Positions 34,469-43,069 of a stretch of DNA of 64,000 nt are shown piece by piece. The stretch lies in assembly GCF_937127095.1 (NCBI RefSeq), contig NZ_CAKZLP010000078.1:1-64000 (forward strand). The letters run 5' to 3'. Within the stretch, counting starts at the first letter, position 1. Every line of letters starts with the position of its first letter. The position numbers were made by a program, and so were the translations under genes. The notes under the pieces were generated by a model that saw nothing but the letters and a program-made list of their open reading frames with translations, made no database searches and was not told the origin of the DNA. Source of the stretch: an uncultured Amphritea sp. Its GTDB lineage: Bacteria > Pseudomonadota > Gammaproteobacteria > Pseudomonadales > Balneatricaceae.

Positions 34469-35755
34469 TTATGAGTACTTCATCGGCATCAGTTCAGATT
34501 CCACAGGAATCATCGGTGCCTGGCTGTTCTCGACAATAATCAGTTCAAGCTCTTTGCCGCGCTTCTGCCACTGGCCTGTAACGAGGGGCGTTTTAGCAAC
34601 ATTGGGCACAGGGCCATGCTGGAAGTTGACTGAACCTGCAACGGTGTTCAGGTTGGTGCTGGCAATTGCATCGCGAATCACTTCAGGCTCTTTGCTACCG
34701 GCACGTTTTAACACGTCGATAGCCACTTCAAACAGTGAGTGCTTCATGCCCAATGTCTGAGTCCAGGCGATACCGGTGGTAGCTTTGTATTCATCAGCCA
34801 GTTCACGGGCTGTTTGGCCGGTGAGGCTTGAGTTGAATGGATTAGCGGGGCTCCACATTAACTCAACTGTCAGACCTTCAGCGCGATCACCAATCGCTTT
34901 GATTGCCGCCGGAAATTCGGTGGCTTTAGCAACGGTTACGATTTTAGGCTGGAAACCCATCTGGCCAGACTGATTCCAGAAGTTGGCAAAGTCTGGGGGG
35001 GTAATGACACCGGTAATGATTTCAACTTCTTTTTCCCGGAAAGCTGAGATGAAGGTTGAGAAATCATTAACCGGTACCTGGAAGCGCCCCCGGTCAATAA
35101 TCTGGAAGCCTTTCTTCGCCAGCACTGGAGGGAAACCGCGATTTTCATCACCCCATGCCAGGCCATCTTCATCATTGGGCCACAAAGCACCAACAGACTT
35201 ATTGGTCTCAATTTTTTCCCATAAGCTGGCGTATGACCCGATAATATCTTCAAGACCCCAGAAGAAATGGTAGGTCCACTCGAAGCCTGTTTTAGGGTCC
35301 CCACCCCGGCCGAAGAAATATGGCTGCCAGGGTGCATCATTGGTGACACAAGGGACGCCGTTCAGTTCACACTGATCAGCAACCGGGTTGGTGGTGGTTG
35401 GCGTTGAGCAGGCAACAACCAGATCAACACCATCTTTGAGGATCAGTTCAGCAGTGACTTCAGCGGCACGGTTTGGGTTTGACTGAGTATCTTTATAGAT
35501 GATCTCAATATCAAACTGTTCACCATTCGTCGCGGTCAGACCTTTAGCCAGAACCTTTCTAACCTGTTGCAGGGTAAATTCATCGGGTTCAGAAAAGGCA
35601 GCCAGTGGTCCTGTTCGTGGACTGACATAACCGATTTTGAGGGTCTGTCGAGCGTGTACGAAGGGTGATTGCAGGGTGCCTACTGCGGCAGATGCAGCCA
35701 GAGCGGTTTTAAGGAATGTGCGGCGGGATTTATTAGTCATTGCTTGTTCACTCAT
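34469..35755 (-). CDS. ABC substrate-binding protein, branched-chain amino acid/amide type
   Basis: A 428-residue periplasmic binding protein (Peripla_BP type I). The N-terminus carries a twin-arginine-like signal (SRRTFLKTALAASAAVGT) with cleavage after VHA. Mature domains begin LKIGYVSPRTGPLAAFSEPD and include the VDLVVACSTPTTTNPVADQCE hinge region. Its C-terminal ending and size resemble amide/urea-type or amino acid binding proteins; the ligand is not resolved. It is first in the leftward operon, divergent from a LysR gene. An internal ATG at 35740 is an alternative start. Confidence 0.85.
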   Translation of the reverse strand: MSEQAMTNKSRRTFLKTALAASAAVGTLQSPFVHARQTLKIGYVSPRTGPLAAFSEPDEFTLQQVRKVLAKGLTATNGEQFDIEIIYKDTQSNPNRAAEVTAELILKDGVDLVVACSTPTTTNPVADQCELNGVPCVTNDAPWQPYFFGRGGDPKTGFEWTYHFFWGLEDIIGSYASLWEKIETNKSVGALWPNDEDGLAWGDENRGFPPVLAKKGFQIIDRGRFQVPVNDFSTFISAFREKEVEIITGVITPPDFANFWNQSGQMGFQPKIVTVAKATEFPAAIKAIGDRAEGLTVELMWSPANPFNSSLTGQTARELADEYKATTGIAWTQTLGMKHSLFEVAIDVLKRAGSKEPEVIRDAIASTNLNTVAGSVNFQHGPVPNVAKTPLVTGQWQKRGKELELIIVENSQAPMIPVESELMPMKYS

Positions 35756-35826
35756 TGTTATTATTAGGTCCGATCTATGCCGGATAGAGCTTCTTCTCAG
35801 AACAACTGCACGATCTGGAATATGAC

Positions 35827-35893
35827 TATAGTTGCCAATACATACTGATCAGTCTAATATGGATTTCGTCTGCAACTATACCTAAGAGGTATA
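35827..35893. promoter_or_regulatory. Regulatory region between ABC operon and LysR gene
   Basis: TATAGTTGC (35827-35835) is exactly complementary to GCAACTATA (35872-35880), spanning the divergent promoters. The right arm runs into a second inverted repeat TATACC-N5-GGTATA (35877-35893) that overlaps the ribosome site of the LysR gene. These are good candidates for LysR recognition and activation sites. Confidence 0.5.
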
Positions 35894-35896
35894 ATG

Positions 35897-36793
35897 ATGG
35901 AGCTTAGGCAACTTAAATACTTTGAAGCGGTTGCCCGAACCCGCAACTTCAGTCGCGCTGCAGAGGAGCTGCACATCGCCCAGCCGCCCCTTTCAAGGCA
36001 GATTCAAAACCTTGAAGAGGAGTTAGGAGTGCTGCTGCTGGACCGCAGTTCCAGACCTATGAAACTGACCAATGCCGGGGCTTTCTTTTTTGAACAGGCC
36101 TCGCAGTTGCTAGCGAAAATTGATGAAGTGAAGGCGGCGACAGCAAAGCTGAGCTCTGATAAAAAGCTATGGATGGGCGTCGGTTTTGTGCCCTCCATTC
36201 TGTATAGCGAGATTCCCGGCTTCATCCAAAACTGGCGATCAACTAATGAAAAGTCAGAGATTTCACTATTTGAACTACTCTCTCCTGAACAGCCAGAGGC
36301 TTTATTAAGCGGTAAGATTGATGTCGGGCTGGGGCGTCTTGCTATCGATGTTGAGGGTATTACCAACATTCATCTGAATGAGGAAAAGATGATTTTAGCG
36401 GTTTCTTCCGAGAGTCCTCTGGTGCAACAGAACTCAATCTCAATGGAAGAGATTCTAAATCATACCCTGATTCTTTATCCTTCTACGCCCAGGCCCAGCT
36501 TTGCTGATCATGTTATGCGTCATTTCCAGGTGCGCGGTTTAACGGTCCGGAATACCTATGAAACGACCGGTGTTCAGGCGGCTATTGGTTTTGCCGCTGC
36601 GGGTATGGGCGTTGCTTTGGTTCCTGAATCGGTTGTCGTACTGGAGAGAAGGGATGTTGCCTACCTGCCGCTGACCGATGAAAGTGTCACGACGCCGTTA
36701 CTCATGTTTATCAGAACAAACAACGATTCCCCGCATGTGAAAGAGTTTATCGCATATCTGCGCGAGAGGATTAACCCGGCAGCTCAGGTTTAG
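35897..36793 (+). CDS. LysR-family regulator of the adjacent ABC operon
   Basis: A 298-residue LysR-type regulator: N-terminal winged helix (MELRQLKYFEAVARTRNFSRAAEELHIAQPPLSRQIQNLE) and a periplasmic-binding-protein-like effector domain (about 90-295). The N-terminus has the form of the CatM/BenM subgroup. ATG 35897 is preferred over the adjacent ATG 35894 because AGAGG ends seven bases upstream of it. Divergent placement indicates that it controls the ABC operon. Both ends of the gene carry TATACC-N5-GGTATA repeats. Confidence 0.88.
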   Translation: MELRQLKYFEAVARTRNFSRAAEELHIAQPPLSRQIQNLEEELGVLLLDRSSRPMKLTNAGAFFFEQASQLLAKIDEVKAATAKLSSDKKLWMGVGFVPSILYSEIPGFIQNWRSTNEKSEISLFELLSPEQPEALLSGKIDVGLGRLAIDVEGITNIHLNEEKMILAVSSESPLVQQNSISMEEILNHTLILYPSTPRPSFADHVMRHFQVRGLTVRNTYETTGVQAAIGFAAAGMGVALVPESVVVLERRDVAYLPLTDESVTTPLLMFIRTNNDSPHVKEFIAYLRERINPAAQV

Positions 36794-36824
36794 TGTCGCT
36801 TAATGTGAGCGTCATAACTGAATT

Positions 36825-36841
36825 TATACCTGATGGGTATA
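36825..36841. promoter_or_regulatory. Second TATACC-N5-GGTATA repeat, after the LysR gene
   Basis: TATACC-TGATG-GGTATA repeats the arms found at 35877-35893 exactly, with the same 5-base spacing, 32 bases after the LysR stop. No promoter need is obvious here. The tail 36842-37013 also holds a tandem TCCTGTCCTTAAAA duplication (about 36897-36920). Confidence 0.5.
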
Positions 36842-37013
36842 ATTTATCTGTCATGAAATGGCCCTGCTGTTTGCCAGTGAAAACGTCATTTGAATCCTGT
36901 CCTTAAAATCCTGTCCTTAAAATCTAAGCGTGCTCAGCAGGCTTGGCATTCGTGTTTAAAAGTCATCCCGGCGTTTCACTAAAAGTGTTTAAAGCGAGGG
37001 TGAGAAAGGCCGG

Positions 37014-37322
37014 TCAGTTCTGATCGCTTGATCTGACTGTATCCGGCTGCGAACTCTTTTGGCGTATACGACTGGTAATGGTCAGCGTCAGCACCGATAG
37101 GGTTAAGATCAGTGTTATCAGATTGGCCAGAAAGACGGGCATATCCTCTATGATGAATCCGTAGATCACCCAGAGAAACACACCGAAGGTGAATATGGAG
37201 TACATGGTGACCGATATGCCTGAGGTGTTTTTACTTTTGAGGATTGCATACACCTGAGGCACAAAGGATATCGTGGTCATGCAGGCAGCGCTGATGCCGA
37301 TGAGTGAAACCAGAGTGGTCAT
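37014..37322 (-). CDS. SemiSWEET (PQ-loop) sugar transporter
   Basis: A 102-residue three-helix protein with the PQ-loop FVPQVYAILKSKNTSGISVTMY and the second-helix YSIFTFGVFLWVIYG typical of bacterial SemiSWEETs, which dimerise to carry sugars. It follows the VOC gene by 14 bases, in an operon with pgi. This supports sugar handling at this locus. Confidence 0.85.
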   Translation of the reverse strand: MTTLVSLIGISAACMTTISFVPQVYAILKSKNTSGISVTMYSIFTFGVFLWVIYGFIIEDMPVFLANLITLILTLSVLTLTITSRIRQKSSQPDTVRSSDQN

Positions 37323-37336
37323 TATAGTTATCCTGT

Positions 37337-37759
37337 TCAGAGAATCTGGTTAAATTCCAGTTTTTCGCCATCCGGTCCCCGGATCGCAAAGTATTTGCAG
37401 CCGTTTTCCCAGAAGTCCAGGTGAACCGGTTTATCTTCAAGGATATCTTCTCCAGTGGCAAGCATCTCATTAAAAGCAGCCTGAATATCGTTGACAGAAA
37501 AGGCGATATGATTCACAGCACCATCGCGTCTGTTCTTGATCTCTTCGAGCTGGCTTTGCGGTAGCTGATAGAGTTCGATGATGACACCCGCTCTCTGCAT
37601 CATGACCGCCGTGGTTTCACCATCGCCCTCAGGAAAGGTTTTCTCCATCACCGGGACAAACCCCAGGCGGCGATAAAAGTTAACAGAGCGTTGTATCTCG
37701 GTGACCGGAATGCCGATATGTTGCAGGCCGTTAAAGTTATGTTCGAGCAGTGTTTTCAT
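37337..37759 (-). CDS. VOC-family (glyoxalase-like) metalloprotein
   Basis: A 140-residue vicinal-oxygen-chelate protein with two beta-alpha-beta-beta-beta units: QHIGIPVTEIQRSVNFYRRLGF, then VNHIAFSVNDIQAAF, and the terminal DGEKLEFNQ. Two metal-ligand histidines and glutamates are visible at conserved positions (HIGIPV, HIAFSV, IELYQ, LEFNQ). It could be a lactoylglutathione lyase relative detoxifying methylglyoxal from sugar metabolism. The substrate is unproven. It lies eight bases after pgi. Confidence 0.75.
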   Translation of the reverse strand: MKTLLEHNFNGLQHIGIPVTEIQRSVNFYRRLGFVPVMEKTFPEGDGETTAVMMQRAGVIIELYQLPQSQLEEIKNRRDGAVNHIAFSVNDIQAAFNEMLATGEDILEDKPVHLDFWENGCKYFAIRGPDGEKLEFNQIL

Positions 37760-37767
37760 GGTGATAT

Positions 37768-39456
37768 TTATGCCGTCTTTTTTGCTTTTGCTGGTTGTAC
37801 TGCAACTTTGGTGAGGGCAGCGCTGGGTTCTTTTTTTAATGACTGTTCTTTAGCCACCGGGCTGCTGCCCGAAAAATGTTGTTTGACGATCTGCATCAGC
37901 CCCTGAGTGGAGGCGTCATATTCAGTGCTTTTACTTTCGATGTTACGGCTGATCTCCGTTGCCAGACGTTTACCCAACTGGACCCCCCACTGATCGAAGG
38001 AGTTGATGTTCCAGATGGTCCCCTGAACAAATACCTTGTGTTCATAGAGCGCAATCAGGGCGCCGAGGTTGTGGGGGTTTAGCTGATCCAGTAACAGCAC
38101 ATTACTCGGGCGATTGCCTGGACAGCTGGTGTAGTCCTGCTGATGGCCTGCGGCATCGCCATTCATGAAGGCATTCGCCTGGGCCAGCATATTGGTCAGC
38201 AGGGCAAACTGATGTGCCTCAGTGCCTTCTTCCACCTGTAGTGAGGCGATGAAATCGATCGGCACGAATCGGGTGCCCTGATGCAGCAGCTGGAAAAAAG
38301 CGTGCTGGCCGTTGGAACCGGTCTGTCCCCAGACAATCGGGCCGGTGGCATAGTCCACCGGGTTGCCCTCCATATCGACGGATTTACCGTTACTCTCCAT
38401 ATCCAGCTGTTGCAGGAAAGAGGGCAGTTGGTGCAGCGCCTGGTCATAGGGGATTACCGCCTGTGTTTCTGCCCCTAGGAAGTTGATATACCAGATGCCG
38501 ATCAGCGCCATAATCACCGGCATATTCTTCTCCAGTGGCGCATTCTGAAAGTGCTGGTCCATCTCAAATGCGCCTTCCAGTAGCTCGATAAAGCGCTCAT
38601 AACCGATGCTCAGGGCGATAGGCAGGCCGATGCTCGACCAGAGCGAGTAGCGTCCGCCGACCCAGGCCCAGAATTCAAAAATGCTGTCTTCGTTAACCCC
38701 GAACTCCATCGCCGCGGCTTTGTTGGTGGATACGGCGACAAAATGTTTACCCAGATCGGCACCCTGACAGTGACTGTGTTCGATAAACCACTGCTTGGCG
38801 GTGTTGGCATTCAGCAGGGTTTCCTGGGTGGAGAAGGTTTTGGTCGAGATGATGAACAGGGTGGTTTCCGGGTCCAGCCCTTTAAGAATTTTCTTAATAT
38901 GCTGGCCATCAACGTTAGAGATGAAGTGAAATTTCATCTCCGGGTGCTGGTAGGGTAACAGCGCCCGGCACACCATATTCGGCCCCAGATCAGAGCCACC
39001 GATACCGATATTGACGACGTTTCGGATGCGTTTACCGGAGAAGCCTAGCCACTCGCCATCCCGTACCTTATCGGTGAATGCCTGTAACTTTTTCAGTCCG
39101 GCCTGAATTTCCGGCATCACATTCTGACCGTTCACGGTTACCGGCTCTTCGCCCCGGTTTCTTAACGCGGTGTGCAGTACCGGACGTTTCTCAGTAACAT
39201 TGATGATATCCCCGGAAAACATTTGCGCCTGGCGTTGCCGCAGAGGGGAATGCTCCGCCAGTTTGAGCAGTGTTTTGAATATCTCACCGGAAAGCCGGTT
39301 TTTAGAGTAGTCGAGGAACAGCCCGCCTAATCGCAGACTCATCTTGTCAAACCGGCCGGCATCGTCAGAAAAGTACTCTGAGATTCGGTCATTCTGCGTT
39401 TCCCGGGCTAACTGCTCGAGTTTTTTCCAGGTAACAGAGGAACTGAGATTATACAT
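37768..39456 (-). CDS. pgi: Glucose-6-phosphate isomerase
   Basis: A 562-residue phosphoglucose isomerase with the two family signatures, VGGRYSLWSSIGLP (about 275-288) and the C-terminal SFDQWGVQLGKRLA (about 500-513), and GGSDLGPNMVCRAL for phosphate binding. A short lysine/alanine-rich tail after residue 540 is a lineage extra. It interconverts fructose-6-phosphate and glucose-6-phosphate, taking fructokinase product to the Entner-Doudoroff or pentose routes. It is first in the pgi-VOC-SemiSWEET operon. Its upstream region carries a weaker version of the fructose-regulon promoter pattern. Confidence 0.95.
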   Translation of the reverse strand: MYNLSSSVTWKKLEQLARETQNDRISEYFSDDAGRFDKMSLRLGGLFLDYSKNRLSGEIFKTLLKLAEHSPLRQRQAQMFSGDIINVTEKRPVLHTALRNRGEEPVTVNGQNVMPEIQAGLKKLQAFTDKVRDGEWLGFSGKRIRNVVNIGIGGSDLGPNMVCRALLPYQHPEMKFHFISNVDGQHIKKILKGLDPETTLFIISTKTFSTQETLLNANTAKQWFIEHSHCQGADLGKHFVAVSTNKAAAMEFGVNEDSIFEFWAWVGGRYSLWSSIGLPIALSIGYERFIELLEGAFEMDQHFQNAPLEKNMPVIMALIGIWYINFLGAETQAVIPYDQALHQLPSFLQQLDMESNGKSVDMEGNPVDYATGPIVWGQTGSNGQHAFFQLLHQGTRFVPIDFIASLQVEEGTEAHQFALLTNMLAQANAFMNGDAAGHQQDYTSCPGNRPSNVLLLDQLNPHNLGALIALYEHKVFVQGTIWNINSFDQWGVQLGKRLATEISRNIESKSTEYDASTQGLMQIVKQHFSGSSPVAKEQSLKKEPSAALTKVAVQPAKAKKTA

Positions 39457-39512
39457 GGGCTGCCTCGTGATTTTTTGTTTGATCCGGTGATCCTGCGGGA
39501 CCTCTCTTCTGT

Positions 39513-39578
39513 GCCATTAAGCCGGTGGCAGGTAAACAAAGAATGAACCATTTTCGCGTTGTTTGTAATAATTGAAAT
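39513..39578 (-). promoter_or_regulatory. pgi upstream region, weak match to the fructose-regulon promoter
   Basis: GTAAAC at 39532 and TGTAATAATTGAAAT at 39564-39578 are 32 bases apart, the same spacing as ATTAAC/GTTAAC and GTTAATAATTGAAAT in the porin and frcB promoters. The second box matches the porin copy in 13 of 15 bases. The -10-like element expected at 39513 is poor (6 of 12). Confidence 0.4.
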
Positions 39579-39639
39579 TTTATTGGTGTTCAGGTGTGTT
39601 ATTTATAAACTTATAAGAAGAATAAAATTGGAAAAGCAT

Positions 39640-40377
39640 ATGACAAATCTTGTCCAGCAAAGGGTTTTGGTGGTCGATGATGAGATCGACATGCGCGAGC
39701 TGTTGCAGGATCTACTGGAAGATAGTGGTTACGGCGTGTTGGCGGTGGCTGATGGTGCCTCGATGCGTCAGGCGATGAATGAAGCCGCCTTTTCGCTGGT
39801 GATTCTCGATCTTCGCCTCAAAGGCGAGGATGGTATGCAGCTGGCGCGTGAGGTGCGGGAACATTCCAGTATCCCCATTATGATGCTGACCGGCAAAGGC
39901 GACGAAACCGACCGGATTCTGGGGCTGGAGCTGGCCGCAGATGACTTTCTGATGAAACCCTTTAACAACCGTGAGCTGCTGGCCCGGGTGCGTGCGATGT
40001 TACGCAGAACGACTCAGCTGAGTACGCCGGTGGTGCGTAAGGATGATGCTTACAGCCATGAACGACTGTCGTTTGATGGCTGGGTGATGGATCTGACCAG
40101 CAGAGAACTGACCGGCTCTGATGGCGAACCGGTCTCACTGACCTATGGCGAGTATGAGCTGCTGGAGATGTTTGTTCGCTCGCCCAACCGGGTGTTTAGT
40201 CGTGATCAGTTGCTGGAAGCCACCCGTGGATTCGACTCCGATGTATTCGACCGCACCATTGATGTGTTGATCCTGCGGTTGCGCCGCAAGATCGAGCCTA
40301 ACCCCAAACAACCGAGTTATATTCGTACCGAGCGGGGTGTGGGTTATATCTTCAGCGCTGCGGTGATTCAGTGTTAA
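39640..40377 (+). CDS. OmpR/TorR-type response regulator
   Basis: A 245-residue two-domain regulator: receiver domain with acidic pocket VVDDE (Asp13-Asp14), phosphoacceptor Asp57 in LVILDLRL and LMKPF lysine, then an OmpR winged helix (SLTYGEYELLEMF to RTERGVGYIF). The frame is open from 39559, but ATG 39640 begins the receiver domain correctly. It is followed by its hybrid kinase and a periplasmic binding protein. It is the leading candidate to bind the GTTAAC boxes in the frcB, porin and fructokinase promoters, since OmpR-type proteins favour repeats at about 10-11-base steps. That link is inference. Confidence 0.9.
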   Translation: MTNLVQQRVLVVDDEIDMRELLQDLLEDSGYGVLAVADGASMRQAMNEAAFSLVILDLRLKGEDGMQLAREVREHSSIPIMMLTGKGDETDRILGLELAADDFLMKPFNNRELLARVRAMLRRTTQLSTPVVRKDDAYSHERLSFDGWVMDLTSRELTGSDGEPVSLTYGEYELLEMFVRSPNRVFSRDQLLEATRGFDSDVFDRTIDVLILRLRRKIEPNPKQPSYIRTERGVGYIFSAAVIQC

Positions 40378-40402
40378 ACGCTTCGATTCAAAGGCGCTGA
40401 AA

Positions 40403-43069
40403 ATGATCTCTGTTATCAGCCCTTTCCGCAGGCTCAAAGCGCGCACGCGGTTATTGCTGGCGTTTACCATTCTCTCTGTTTCGGCGATGATTCTGGCGCT
40501 GGTGGGCTGGCAGGGGCTGAGCAACACCGACCGGGCGCTGAATATCTTTGAACAGCAGGCCCTGCCCGATATCTCCCGTTCGCTGGAACTGGCTGAGCGC
40601 ACCGCAAACCTGGCGGCGATTGCGCCCTATGTCACCAGTGCCGGTACACCCTATATGTTAGAAGGGTTGAGCCAGACCCTGAAAAATAAGATCGAAAAGG
40701 TGCTCTCGCTGGCACAAAGTATTCCTCAGCTGGATGCCGCCGCACCCAACCTGCAGAACCTGCTGCAACGCCTCGAAATCACCGTTAATGAACTGATCGA
40801 ACTGACCCGTCAGCATCTGTTTCTGCGGGAAGACCTGCGTGAATATGAATACCGCCTGAGGAGTCTGGTCGATGAGGCTGAGCGGTTTGATGCGGCCAAC
40901 CGTTCAGCTATCAGTGAATCGATGACGCGGATGGTCGAGATGCTGGTTATTGCCTCGCATATCCAGTCGGCTGATAGTCTGAATTCAAGCCGCCAGCGCT
41001 TTACGCGTCTGTTAGATATGTTGCAAAAGAATACCCCCACTAATCAAACCATTGCGACGCCGGGTCGTCGCAGCTCTGACCACTGGTATGACGAGTTGTA
41101 TGCTGTCGGTGTCGCGCCAAATAATCTATTTGATCTGCGCTTGAAGCAGCTGGGTATGGAGCAGCGCAGTGCCTTTTTACTGGCCTCAACCCGGGCGATA
41201 TCCGAGCAACTTAGTGGTGAGGTGCAGCACTTTGTTGATCAGATACAAAGCCGTATCGCCCATGAAAGCCAGCGGGTGGGGGTGGCGGTGAATTCGGGTA
41301 AAACCGGTATTTTTATTATCAGTCTGCTCTGTGTTGCTGCTGCGTTGGGGGGGATTTTGATGGTGCGCGAACTGGTGATGAACCTGACCTCGGTGACGCT
41401 GTTAATGAGTCGTCTTGCCGATGGAGATACCCATCAGCAGACGCCTGCGATTGAGCGTAGCGATGAGATTGGTGATCTGGCCCGGGCATTTCAGGTGTTC
41501 CGGGAGAATGCGGTGCAGATTGATCGCATTAGTCATGATCTGCAGGAACAGTCCAACCTGCTGGAAACGGTGTTTACCAATATCAATGATGGTTTGAGTG
41601 TATTTGATAAGGAAGGCCGGTTAATCGCCTGGAACCCTCAGTATCTGGTTATTCTGGAACTGCCAAAAGCGGGTCTGCAAAGCGGCATGTCAATCGAGGA
41701 AGTGCACGCGCTGTTGTCTAAAGAAGCGCAGGAAAGCTGGGCACTGGATGGTATGGCGCTGGATAAGGACGAAGTGAATCTGATGCGTCGGCAGGAACCG
41801 CAGCACTTTGAAAGACATTTTGCCAATGGTCGGGTGGTTGAGTTCAGAAGCAGTCCGATGCCGGATGGTGGTTTTGTTACTTTGTACAGTGATCTGACCG
41901 AACGTAAAACCGTCGAAGCGCAGTTGCGTCAATCCCAGAAGATGGAGGTGCTGGGGCAGTTGACCGGCGGGGTGGCCCACGACTTTAATAACCTGCTGGC
42001 GGCGATGTATGGCAACCTGCAGTTGCTGGAATCAACCCTGTATGACGAGCCTAAAGGGCTTAAATATGCCCGTCGTGCACTGGCATCTGCCGAGCGGGGT
42101 AAAAACCTTACTCAGCGATTGCTGGCATTCTCGCGCAAGCAGCACCTGACACCGGAAGCCACTGAAGTGGATGAGCTGATCGAGGGTATGCTGGACCTGA
42201 TTGAGTACAGTGTCGGGTCATCGATAAAAATAAAACTCGATCTGGCCGCCGATGGCTGGCTGGTGGATGTTGACCCCGGGCAGTTGGAGAATGCGTTGCT
42301 GAATCTGACCATTAACAGCAGCGCGGCGATGGCTGACGGCGGGGTGCTGACGTTCTGTACCCGTCAGTGCAGTGCTATCGAGATTAATGGTCAGCTAACC
42401 GATGCGATTCATATTCAGGTCGCCGATACCGGCTGTGGCATCTCTGAAGGGCATCTGCGTCGGGTGTTTGAGCCATTTTTTACGACGAAAGAGGTCGGTC
42501 AGGGCAGTGGCCTGGGGCTGAGTATGGTGTATGGTTTTGTCAAGCAGTCGGATGGTGATATCAAAGTCCAGAGCAAACAGGGGCAGGGGACTACCATTGG
42601 TATCTATCTGCGCCGCAAAGCCGAAGAAGCGCGTTTGCCTGCAACGGAGCGTATCACTGAGTTCAGCTATGGCGAGAATCGCTGTGTGTTGATGGTCGAG
42701 GATGATACTCAGGTGAGAGACGCTGGGCAGGAGGTGCTGGAAAAACTTGAATACCGGGTGGTCGCGGTGAGTTCCGTTGAGGAGGCTATTACACAGCTTA
42801 ATCAACGTAAGAATATCGATATCGTGTTTACCGATATCAACCTGGGAACCGCCGTTAACGGCCTGCACCTGGCGGAAAAAATAGAGCATCGCTGGCCTGA
42901 GATACCGGTGCTGCTGACGTCGGGTCTGAGTGTGCAGCATCTGAGTGGGCAGTATGGATTGAAAGAAACCGATATCGTGCTGGCGAAACCCTATCGCTTA
43001 GAAGAGCTGGCCATAGCACTCGACGCGACATTTAAACGCCATGCTGATAAAGGAGATCGCCGCTTGTGA
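40403..43069 (+). CDS. TorS-like hybrid sensor histidine kinase
   Basis: An 888-residue membrane kinase: first transmembrane helix (about 17-38), long helical periplasmic sensor (about 40-295) as in TorS, second helix (about 298-320), HAMP (about 322-375), a PAS-like domain (about 385-500), HisKA with GGVAHDFNN phosphoacceptor His526, ATPase domain (ADTGCGISEGHL, GSGLGLSMVYG) and a C-terminal receiver with Asp811 in VFTDINLG. A TorS-like periplasmic domain usually reads a binding protein rather than a free ligand, and such a gene follows with a four-base overlap. There is no Hpt domain, so transfer to the partner regulator may be direct from the HisKA domain. Confidence 0.88.
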   Translation: MISVISPFRRLKARTRLLLAFTILSVSAMILALVGWQGLSNTDRALNIFEQQALPDISRSLELAERTANLAAIAPYVTSAGTPYMLEGLSQTLKNKIEKVLSLAQSIPQLDAAAPNLQNLLQRLEITVNELIELTRQHLFLREDLREYEYRLRSLVDEAERFDAANRSAISESMTRMVEMLVIASHIQSADSLNSSRQRFTRLLDMLQKNTPTNQTIATPGRRSSDHWYDELYAVGVAPNNLFDLRLKQLGMEQRSAFLLASTRAISEQLSGEVQHFVDQIQSRIAHESQRVGVAVNSGKTGIFIISLLCVAAALGGILMVRELVMNLTSVTLLMSRLADGDTHQQTPAIERSDEIGDLARAFQVFRENAVQIDRISHDLQEQSNLLETVFTNINDGLSVFDKEGRLIAWNPQYLVILELPKAGLQSGMSIEEVHALLSKEAQESWALDGMALDKDEVNLMRRQEPQHFERHFANGRVVEFRSSPMPDGGFVTLYSDLTERKTVEAQLRQSQKMEVLGQLTGGVAHDFNNLLAAMYGNLQLLESTLYDEPKGLKYARRALASAERGKNLTQRLLAFSRKQHLTPEATEVDELIEGMLDLIEYSVGSSIKIKLDLAADGWLVDVDPGQLENALLNLTINSSAAMADGGVLTFCTRQCSAIEINGQLTDAIHIQVADTGCGISEGHLRRVFEPFFTTKEVGQGSGLGLSMVYGFVKQSDGDIKVQSKQGQGTTIGIYLRRKAEEARLPATERITEFSYGENRCVLMVEDDTQVRDAGQEVLEKLEYRVVAVSSVEEAITQLNQRKNIDIVFTDINLGTAVNGLHLAEKIEHRWPEIPVLLTSGLSVQHLSGQYGLKETDIVLAKPYRLEELAIALDATFKRHADKGDRRL

